NCBI GenBank assembly: GCA_005889295.1
Contig: VBEY01000238.1
Location: 1-40,157 of the forward strand
Origin: Chloroflexota bacterium
Lineage (GTDB): Bacteria; Chloroflexota; Limnocylindria; P2-11E
Length of the DNA stretch: 40,157 nucleotides
Direction of reading: 5' to 3'
Position 1 is the stretch's first letter. The number at the start of each line of letters is the position of its first letter. A model generated the notes under the pieces. The model was not told where the DNA came from. It ran no database searches and saw nothing but the letters and a program-made list of their open reading frames with translations. This document shows positions 32,799 to 40,157 of this stretch, one piece after another. A program made the translations under genes and the position numbers.

Positions 32799-33740
32799 AT
32801 GAACGCGCTCGACTGGCTGCTCGATGCGGATCCGGCCATCCGCTGGCAGGCGATGCGCGACCTGACCGATGCGCCGGCCAACCAGATCGCCACGGAGCGT
32901 GCCCGCGTTGCCACGGAAGGTTGGGGAGCGCGGCTGCTGTCGATCCGGCAGGAGGATGGACTGTGGCACACCGACAAGTCGGATTCGGAGTGGCCATCGC
33001 TGCTCGCCCTGGGAATGCTCCGCGACATGGGCCTCGACGCTTCGAACGAGCAGGCGCGGAACGCGATCGGTCTCGTCCGCGATAACGCGACGTGGCACTC
33101 GCGCGGCCCATGGCATGGGACACCGGTATTCGCAGGCGAGGTCGAGCCGTGCATCAACGGGCGCGTCGTTGCGGTCGGCTCGTACTTCGGCCTCGACGTG
33201 AGCGGCATCGTCGAGAGGCTGCTCGGCGAGCAGATGGCGGATGGCGGGTGGAATTGCGAGCAGGAGAACGGCTCGACCCGCGGATCGTTCCACACGACGA
33301 TCAACGTCCTCGAGGGCCTTCTGGAGCACGAGCGTGCGACCGGCGGCTCGGCCGAGGTGACAACGGCGCGTGAGCGAGGACATGAATACCTGCTCGAACG
33401 CCGGATGCTGCGCCGGCTGTCGACTGGGGAGCTGATCGATCCAGCCTTCTCCCTCTTCTCGTTCCCGACCGGCTGGCACTACGACGCGCTGCGCGGGCTC
33501 GACTACCTGCGCGCAGCGGGCGTGACGCCTGATGCGCGAGTCGCCGAGGCCATCGACCTGGTCCGCTCCAAGCGTGATGCCGAAGGCCGATTGCCGCTCG
33601 AGAATCAACACGAGAGCGAAATGGTCAACGCTCGCGTCCGCGATCTCGAGTTCGGCATGGAGGAGCGCGCAGGCCGGCCCAGCTACTGGAACACCCTGCG
33701 CGCCATGCGCGTGCTGGACTGGTACGAACGCGGCCGCTAG
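32799..33740 (+). CDS. Terpene-cyclase-like alpha/alpha-toroid protein, function unknown
   Basis: From ATG 32799, preceded by GAAGGGGGA, this is a 313-residue protein. It contains the prenyltransferase/squalene-cyclase type repeats: RQEDGLWHTDKSDSEWPSL and QMADGGWNCEQENGSTRGSF resemble the QW-type motifs that pack the alpha/alpha barrel, and HYDALRGLDYLRAAG and SYWNTLRAMRVLDWYE continue the toroid. The DxDD acid motif of squalene/hopene cyclases is missing, so cyclase activity is not expected. Proteins of this kind are often annotated simply as squalene-cyclase-like. A Trp/His-rich loop (TWHSRGPWHGTPVFAGEVEP, 97-116) could hold a ligand. The role is unknown. Confidence 0.8.
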   Translation: MNALDWLLDADPAIRWQAMRDLTDAPANQIATERARVATEGWGARLLSIRQEDGLWHTDKSDSEWPSLLALGMLRDMGLDASNEQARNAIGLVRDNATWHSRGPWHGTPVFAGEVEPCINGRVVAVGSYFGLDVSGIVERLLGEQMADGGWNCEQENGSTRGSFHTTINVLEGLLEHERATGGSAEVTTARERGHEYLLERRMLRRLSTGELIDPAFSLFSFPTGWHYDALRGLDYLRAAGVTPDARVAEAIDLVRSKRDAEGRLPLENQHESEMVNARVRDLEFGMEERAGRPSYWNTLRAMRVLDWYERGR

Positions 33741-33812
33741 ATCCGTTGCGGCCTGTTACTTCGGTTTCAGCTTCAATCTGGGACCGGCCGCGACGCGGCT
33801 GACGGCCACAGA

Positions 33813-34520
33813 ATGCGATTCATGTCGCTCATCTATCTGGTGTTCGTCGCGGTGGGCGCGGCCATCGCCGCGATCGTCGCGCCCGTCTACCTCGATCTCT
33901 TCCGCCGCGAGCTTTCGCGCGCCCATGAGATCGAGAAGGTCGCGATCGGGCTCGGGCTGCGGTTCTCGCGGATGGACCCTGCGTACCTGGGATCGACCGC
34001 CTACCGCTATCCGTTCGAGCTCTTCTCGCGAGGTGTCGAGCAGACCTGCGAGAACTTCATGGTTGGGACGATCGGCTCGGTCGACCTCGTCGCGTTCGAT
34101 TTTCTCTACCGGCAGCGGGTCGACTCCGACGGCGATCCCGACAACGATGTTCGCTCCGAGCCGATTCGGTTCAGCTGCGCGCTCGCGACCGTAGCCGGTT
34201 CACGTCCACACGTCGTCATCGAACCCGCGTTGGCTCCCTTGCCCGTCCGTGCCGACGGTGAGCCGGTGCGTCTCGAATGGGGTGACTTCAACGCGCGGTA
34301 CCGTGTCATCTCACCGGATCGTGGATTCGCGGCCGCGCTGTGCGACCTCAGGCTTATGGCCTGGCTCGTCGACGAGGCGCCGCCACTTCCGCTCACATGG
34401 GAGATCCAACGCGACCAGGTGCTCTGCCGCGCGCCGAGTCTCGAGCCAAAAGACATTGCCGCGTTCGCCAAGGCAGTGCCGGAGTTCGCGCGCCGGATCA
34501 GCCGAGGCGCCTCGGACTAG
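33813..34520 (+). CDS. Membrane-anchored protein of unknown function
   Basis: A 235-residue protein from ATG 33813 (second ATG at codon 4). One N-terminal helix (about 4-25) is followed by a soluble domain seen in many high-GC bacteria: LRFSRMDPAYLGS ..., a strand with FDFLYRQRVDSDGDPDNDVR, HVVIEPALAPLP, and a motif FNARYRVISPDRGFAAAL followed by LRLMAWLVDEAPPLPLTWEI. These suggest a beta-rich domain like those called DUF3137-type. No catalytic residues are obvious. There is no convincing ribosome site at the start. Its stop overlaps that of the convergent VOC gene (CTAG). Confidence 0.7.
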   Translation: MRFMSLIYLVFVAVGAAIAAIVAPVYLDLFRRELSRAHEIEKVAIGLGLRFSRMDPAYLGSTAYRYPFELFSRGVEQTCENFMVGTIGSVDLVAFDFLYRQRVDSDGDPDNDVRSEPIRFSCALATVAGSRPHVVIEPALAPLPVRADGEPVRLEWGDFNARYRVISPDRGFAAALCDLRLMAWLVDEAPPLPLTWEIQRDQVLCRAPSLEPKDIAAFAKAVPEFARRISRGASD

Positions 34521-34891
34521 CTCGCATAGGAGATGAGCTCGAGCAACGTCCCGTCTGGGTCGCGGAAGTACACGCTCGTGCCAGGCCCCTTCGCTCCGCC
34601 GCGGGTCATAGGCCCGGCCTCAACGCGGATGCCGCGCGCGCGCAGATGCTCGACCGCTTCCTCGATGGCGCCGGGCCATTCAAAGCAGAGGTCGCTGTTA
34701 CCGGGAGCGACCGGAATCCGCGCGAGCATCGCCGGCCGCGTTCCGGGACCGTGTACGTTGAGCTGCTGCTCGCCAACTCGGTAGGCGACTCGCCCGTCGA
34801 TCGCGACGACCTCTGCGCCGAAGACGTCGCGGTAGAAGGCGTTCGAGCGTTCGAAATCGCTGACCGCGATGACGACGTGATCCAGCCGCAC
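34517..34891 (-). CDS. VOC (glyoxalase/bleomycin-resistance) superfamily protein
   Basis: A 124-residue protein with the paired beta-alpha-beta fold: RLDHVVIAVSDFERSNAFYRDVFGAEVV starts it and SVYFRDPDGTLLELISYAS ends it. The likely metal ligands are His 4 (RLDHV), the Glu in LLELI and the His in QLNVHGPG. The start used is GTG 34891, where the VOC core begins; an earlier GTG at 34963 would add 24 residues and leave only 20 bases to the divergent DoxX gene. Possible roles are dioxygenase, lyase or resistance by binding; not determinable. Confidence 0.88.
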   Translation of the reverse strand: MRLDHVVIAVSDFERSNAFYRDVFGAEVVAIDGRVAYRVGEQQLNVHGPGTRPAMLARIPVAPGNSDLCFEWPGAIEEAVEHLRARGIRVEAGPMTRGGAKGPGTSVYFRDPDGTLLELISYAS

Positions 34892-34983
34892 GCCCGCACG
34901 ATAGAGGCGAGTGTCCGAATCGACACTGGGAATAACCGCGGTCCGGAACGCGCTATGCCACACGGACGAATGGAGGGATCTTC

Positions 34984-35514
34984 ATGATCGTCACATCTGT
35001 CATCAGCACCGATCTGGCAATCGCGCTGGTCCGCGCGGTTGTCGGTCTTGTCATCGCGGCGCACGGAGCGCAAAAAGTCCTCGGAGTCTGGGGCGGGCCG
35101 GGCCTTGAAGGATGGACTCAGGGCATCACCCGGATGGGACTTCGGCCGCCGGTCTTCTGGGCATGGGTCTCGGCGTTCGCGGAGCTTGCCGGCGGGATCG
35201 CTTTCGCGCTCGGGTTCCTCTTGCCGGTGGTCGCGGCGGCCCTGACGATCCAGATGGGTGTGGCCATCGCGCGCGCCCACTGGGGCAAGGGTTTCTGGAA
35301 CACGAAAGGTGGGATCGAGTTCCCATTCACGCTCGGCGCGATCGCCGCGATCAACGGCGTCGCCGATCCGGGCGCGTACTCCCTCGATCGGGCGCTCGGG
35401 CTGCCGGCGATGGGCGTCGGCGTCTACGCGGGCGTGCTCGTCCTGGGCGTGCTCGCTTACCTCGTCGGGTCGAGAACCATGGGTGCGCAAGGGGCGGTCA
35501 AGCGCGCGGCCTGA
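34984..35514 (+). CDS. DoxX family membrane protein
   Basis: The protein is 176 residues with four hydrophobic helices. The DoxX pattern is clear: RAVVGLVIAAHGAQKVLG, AFAELAGGIAFALGFLLPVVA and RAHWGKGFWNTKGGIEFPFTLGA. Its ATG follows a near-perfect ribosome site GGAGGG (34972-34977). DoxX-like proteins are linked to redox and thiol stress, although the biochemical task is unclear. It is divergent from the VOC gene. Confidence 0.94.
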   Translation: MIVTSVISTDLAIALVRAVVGLVIAAHGAQKVLGVWGGPGLEGWTQGITRMGLRPPVFWAWVSAFAELAGGIAFALGFLLPVVAAALTIQMGVAIARAHWGKGFWNTKGGIEFPFTLGAIAAINGVADPGAYSLDRALGLPAMGVGVYAGVLVLGVLAYLVGSRTMGAQGAVKRAA

Positions 35515-35555
35515 GCCTCGCGCTCCGCAAGACCCGTCTATCCTTTCGTGCGGGG

Positions 35556-35861
35556 ATGCCGTCCGTGAAAGAAGCGCTCGTGCGGCTCGACGCGCTGATG
35601 AATCGCTTGATCGAGGCGGACCAGTCTGGGTCCGGGATCGATCCCCTACCCATCGCGAGCGAGCTCGGCCAGATCCGGCAGCTCCTCGCCGAGGCACCGG
35701 CGGTCGTCCGCGCCAGGGGCGGTCAGAAGCATTTCCGCTGCGAAGCCTGCGGGACGATTTCGCATGGCGAAGCCGAGCCCGAGCGCTGCCCCACCTGTGG
35801 CGGGCGCAAGTTCTTCGCCGCGGATATTGAGCAACCCTTCGTGGAGTCGGGCGCCGGGTAG
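35556..35861 (+). CDS. Small zinc-ribbon protein (rubredoxin-like C-terminus)
   Basis: A 101-residue protein starting at ATG 35556, 41 bases after doxX. A helical N-terminal half (about 1-50) is followed by a zinc ribbon with four Cys (62, 65, 78, 81): HFRCEACGTISHG and ERCPTCGGRKFF. This spacing matches the C-terminal rubredoxin-like domain of rubrerythrin, but without the diiron domain, so it probably binds zinc or iron and handles electrons or structure. It is distinct from the longer frame that starts inside doxX. Confidence 0.82.
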   Translation: MPSVKEALVRLDALMNRLIEADQSGSGIDPLPIASELGQIRQLLAEAPAVVRARGGQKHFRCEACGTISHGEAEPERCPTCGGRKFFAADIEQPFVESGAG

Positions 35862-35907
35862 ACCGTCCGCTCGGTTGTTTCTGTGACCGACGATGCACTC
35901 GCGCCCC

Positions 35908-35936
35908 TTGTCCTCTTGCTGCGGAGTCCTTATATT
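35908..35936 (+). promoter_or_regulatory. Putative promoter of the efflux operon
   Basis: TTGTCC (35908) and TATATT (35931) lie 17 bases apart, an ideal sigma-70-like arrangement, in an AT-rich patch. An inverted repeat TTCGG ... CCGAA at 35936-35966 overlaps the start region of MarR and might be an operator. The Marʀ gene starts 34 bases after the -10. Confidence 0.5.
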
Positions 35937-35969
35937 TCGGCGACTTAACTATTTGGAGTCCGAACCGCA

Positions 35970-36438
35970 GTGACCACCCTGATCGAGCGTCATGCCCCCG
36001 CGAAGACCGAAGACCTCGAGCTCGCGGGACTTCTCCTGGACACCCTGCGCCTGGTCAAGATGGCCACGGCCGCAAGCCGCGAGCACAGCCACGTGTCGGC
36101 GAACCGCGCCGGGGTGATGTGGCAGCTTCGCGAGCGCGCGATGCGGAGCGGTGATCTCGCACAGCGCTGCGCGATGACGGCGCCCGCGCTCACCGAGCTC
36201 GTCGACTCGCTCACGCGCGAGGGTTTCGTCCGGCGTCTCGAGGATCCGGCTGATCGGCGGGTCGTGCTCGTCGAGCTGACCGCTCAGGGACGCCGCGAGC
36301 TCGACAAGCACCGCGAGATCATGAAGCGGGGCGTGGCCGCCCTGCTCGCACGCGTCCCCGCTGACAAGCGAGTACGTCTGCGCGCCGCGCTGTCGGATCT
36401 CAATGAGTCGATCGATGCCATGGCCAAGGAGACCGCCA

Positions 36439-36449
<11 letters not shown>
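35970..36449 (+). CDS. MarR family transcriptional regulator
   Basis: A 159-residue DNA-binding protein from GTG 35970 (GGAG upstream). The winged helix-turn-helix contains RSGDLAQRCAMTAPALTELVDSL and the wing FVRRLEDPADRRVVLVELTAQG, which is the usual DxRxxxxxLT motif. Dimerisation helices flank it. MarR proteins repress efflux genes and release on drug binding. Here the gene overlaps the following pump by 11 bases, so it likely autoregulates its own operon. Confidence 0.95.
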
Positions 36450-37992
<1,543 letters not shown>

Positions 37993-38032
37993 GCGCGGAC
38001 ATCTTCTCGGCCGTCCTGCGAGGTAGCTGCCG

Positions 38033-39763
38033 GTGCTGATTCGCCTGCTTCGGAGGTACCTCGCCCGGTATAGGCGGCAGGTCGCGATCGTCACCGCGCT
38101 CCTGCTTCTCCAGTCGGTCGGGAACCTCTACCTGCCCAATCTCAACGCGGACATCATCAATAACGGTGTCGCCGTAGGCGATACCGACTACATCTGGCGT
38201 ACCGGCGCGGTCATGCTCGGGATCACGCTGCTGCTCGGCCTCTTCGCCGTCGTAGCGGTGTACTTCGCCTCACAGACGTCGATGGGCGTCGGCCGCGACG
38301 TCCGCGGCGCGGTCTTCGATCGCGTGCAGAGCTTCTCAGCGCGCGAGATGAATCGCTTCGGGACGGCATCGCTCATCACCCGCAACACGAACGACGTCCA
38401 GCAGGTGCAGCTCTTCCTGCAGATCGCGCTCACCATCCTCGTGAGCGCTCCGATCCTGGCGATCGGCGGAATCATCATGGCTCTTCGCGAAGACGCGACG
38501 CTGTCCTGGCTCATTGTCGTGATCGTCCCGCTCATGGGCGCGGTGATCGGTGTGTTGCTCTGGAAGGCGGTGCCGCTCTTCCGCCAGGTCCAGGTGAAGA
38601 TCGACCGGATCACGCAGGTGCTCCGCGAGCAGATCACGGGCGTGCGCGTCGTTCGCGCGTTCATCCGCGTTCGATCGGAGCGGGCGCGCTTCGAGGTCGT
38701 GAACGCGGATCTCACCGCGACATCGCTTCGGGTGAACCGGATCTTCGCCCTGGCGTTCCCGGCCCTTCTCGGGATCATGAACCTGTCGACCGTCGCGATC
38801 CTGTGGTTCGGCGCCGGGCTCGTCGACCGCGGCGACATGCCCATCGGCAACCTCACCGCGTTCCTGCAGTACATCATGCAGATCCTCTTCGCTGTGATGA
38901 CCGCCGTGTTCATGGTCATCCTCATCCCGCGCGCGGAGGCAAGCGCGCAGCGGATCGTTGACGTGCTCGGGACGACGTCATCCGTCGCCGAGCCGCTGCG
39001 CCCGGTCGCGCCGCAGCAGCTCTCCGGGCTCGTCGCGTTCGCGGATGTCACATTCGCGTACCCGCACGGCGAGCGTCCGGTGCTGCACGACCTGACTTTC
39101 GCGGCGCGACCCGGTCGCACCACGGCGATCATCGGCGGGACCGGCTCCGGAAAAAGCACGGTCGTGAGCCTCGTGACGCGGAGCTTCGACGTCACCTCCG
39201 GGGTCGTTCTGGTCGACGGTCTCGACGTCCGCGAGCAGTCGCTCGATGGGCTCTGGTCGCGCATCGGGCTCGTGCCGCAGACCGCGTACCTGTTCAAGGG
39301 AACGGTCGCGCAGAACCTCCGCTTCGGCAATGAGAACGCGACCGACGCAGAGCTCTGGCGCGCTCTCGAAGTCGCGCAGGCGCGCGATTTCGTCGCGGCC
39401 ATGGCCGGCCAGCTCGAGGCGCCGATCGACCAGGGCGGTACCAACGTCTCGGGCGGGCAGCGCCAGCGTCTCGCGATCGCGCGCGCGATCGTGAAACGGC
39501 CGGCCATTTACCTCTTCGATGACTGCTTCTCTGCCCTCGACGCCGGGACAGACGCGCGTCTGCGCACCGCCCTCAAGGCCGAGACCGGCGACGCCACCGT
39601 GATCATCGTCGCCCAGCGCGTCAGCACGATCCTCCACGCCGATCACATCGTCGTGCTCGATGAGGGACGCGTCGTGGGAAGCGGCACGCACGACGAGCTC
39701 ATGCAAACCAGCGCCGAGTACCGCGAGATCGTCGAATCGCAGCTCGGGACGGCCGCGGCATGA
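38033..39763 (+). CDS. ABC exporter subunit with degenerate Walker B
   Basis: A 576-residue half-transporter with six transmembrane helices (1-300) and an ATPase. Walker A is GGTGSGKST (368-376), the signature is VSGGQ (472-476) and Walker B is YLFDDCFSALD (493-503), where the catalytic Glu is replaced by Asp. The Q-loop is LVPQTAYLFKGT. The subunit is of the type that pairs with a second half-transporter in a heterodimer, with one weak site; its partner follows with an overlap at 39760. The start is GTG 38033 after GCGAGGTAG. It is in the MarR-controlled operon and probably exports drugs or lipids. Confidence 0.93.
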   Translation: MLIRLLRRYLARYRRQVAIVTALLLLQSVGNLYLPNLNADIINNGVAVGDTDYIWRTGAVMLGITLLLGLFAVVAVYFASQTSMGVGRDVRGAVFDRVQSFSAREMNRFGTASLITRNTNDVQQVQLFLQIALTILVSAPILAIGGIIMALREDATLSWLIVVIVPLMGAVIGVLLWKAVPLFRQVQVKIDRITQVLREQITGVRVVRAFIRVRSERARFEVVNADLTATSLRVNRIFALAFPALLGIMNLSTVAILWFGAGLVDRGDMPIGNLTAFLQYIMQILFAVMTAVFMVILIPRAEASAQRIVDVLGTTSSVAEPLRPVAPQQLSGLVAFADVTFAYPHGERPVLHDLTFAARPGRTTAIIGGTGSGKSTVVSLVTRSFDVTSGVVLVDGLDVREQSLDGLWSRIGLVPQTAYLFKGTVAQNLRFGNENATDAELWRALEVAQARDFVAAMAGQLEAPIDQGGTNVSGGQRQRLAIARAIVKRPAIYLFDDCFSALDAGTDARLRTALKAETGDATVIIVAQRVSTILHADHIVVLDEGRVVGSGTHDELMQTSAEYREIVESQLGTAAA

Positions 39764-40157
39764 TGATGGGCAGGCCGCAGGGTGGCGGTTCGGGGGGTCG
39801 CCCGCAGCCGGGCCGTGGCGGTCCTTTCATGGGCCTCAGCGCGCCGGTCGAGCGATCAAAGGATTTCCGCGGGACACTCGGAAAGCTGCTATCGCGCCTT
39901 CGCTCCGAGCGGCCTGTGCTCGCGGTTGCCGTCGTGTTTGGATCGCTCGGCGTCGTCTTCAGCGTCATCGGCCCGAAGATCACGGGAAACGCGATGAACA
40001 TCATTTTCGACGGTGTTCTCGGCCGGACTCTTCCGGCGGGCGTACCGAAGGAGCAGGTGATCGAGTCGCTCCGGGCTCGAGGCCAAGGCCAGCTCGCGGA
40101 CATGCTCGCCGCGACGAACGCGGTCCCCGGTGTGGGCGTCGACTTCGCTGCGCTCGC
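39760..40157 (+). CDS. ABC exporter subunit, second half (cut by window end)
   Basis: The frame starts with three Met codons at 39760, 39763 and 39766, overlapping the stop of the first subunit. A Gly/Arg/Pro-rich N-terminus is followed by SKDFRGTLGKLLSRL, which resembles the N-terminal elbow helix of ABC exporters. It continues into a hydrophobic first helix (VLAVAVVFGSLGVVFSVIGP) and an outer loop KITGNAMNIIFDGVLGRTL. After 132 codons the window ends. This would be the partner of the preceding subunit; the ATPase part is not seen. Confidence 0.9.
   Translation, partial: MMMGRPQGGGSGGRPQPGRGGPFMGLSAPVERSKDFRGTLGKLLSRLRSERPVLAVAVVFGSLGVVFSVIGPKITGNAMNIIFDGVLGRTLPAGVPKEQVIESLRARGQGQLADMLAATNAVPGVGVDFAAL

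Noticed and set aside
32348-33304. Minus-strand frame across ssrA and the toroid gene
   Set aside because: It overlaps tmRNA and a real plus-strand gene; Ser/Arg-rich shadow.

Overview
The window is a gene-dense, very GC-rich bacterial chromosome segment that carries the replication origin. Genes are packed with ATGA/GTGA stop-start overlaps, and many start at GTG or TTG. The order rpmH-rnpA-yidD-yidC-jag on one side of dnaA, and dnaN-recF-DUF721 on the other, is the classic oriC neighbourhood. OpcA beside zwf, a PASTA kinase with a PP2C phosphatase, and protein O-mannosyltransferase-type genes suggest a free-living member of Chloroflexota or a neighbouring lineage with actinobacterial-like traits. 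The phylum is an inference from gene content; no 16S gene is present.

Layout. 1-4935 (minus strand): a six-gene cluster of a PH-like membrane protein (cut by the window edge), a crotonase-fold protein, a family III CoA-transferase, a membrane-anchored propeller protein, an M48/HtpX-like protease and LemA. 5011-10625: a pentose-phosphate block, with tkt divergent from gnd-zwf-opcA. 10660-12713: a PASTA-type Ser/Thr kinase and its PP2C phosphatase. 12685-18251: a glycosylation block with a 1208-residue double GT-C enzyme that contains a propeller insert, a second GT-C-like membrane protein, and a divergent GT2 enzyme resembling polyprenyl-phosphate mannose synthase. 18248-25500 (minus): an operon-like run dnaN, recF, DUF721, a pseudo-PP2C/propeller membrane protein, rhomboid protease, bifunctional-nuclease-domain protein and lysA. 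25501-25804: oriC, with two perfect DnaA boxes, weaker boxes in both orientations, and a TAG-trinucleotide tract abutting a DnaA box. 25805-29990: dnaA (minus) and, divergently, rpmH-rnpA-yidD-yidC-jag. 30051-32032: an MFS transporter convergent with an SGNH lipoprotein. 32280-32632: tmRNA (ssrA), a non-coding gene. 32799-35861: a terpene-cyclase-like toroid protein, a membrane-anchored protein of unknown function, a VOC protein, DoxX and a zinc-ribbon protein. 35970-40157: a drug-efflux operon of MarR, a DHA2-type MFS pump and a two-subunit ABC exporter, the second subunit cut by the window end.

How they fit together. The first half supplies NADPH and pentoses (zwf, OpcA, gnd, tkt), signals through kinase/phosphatase, and builds surface glycans or glycoproteins (GT2 donor synthase plus GT-C transferases). 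The middle handles replication initiation, tRNA maturation, ribosome and membrane-protein insertion. The end is quality control (tmRNA) and detoxification. The most unusual features are the fused GT-C enzyme with an internal propeller, apparent CTG start codons in two or three genes, the pseudo-phosphatase in the dnaN operon, a crotonase without either catalytic glutamate, and four convergent gene pairs that all overlap at their stops.
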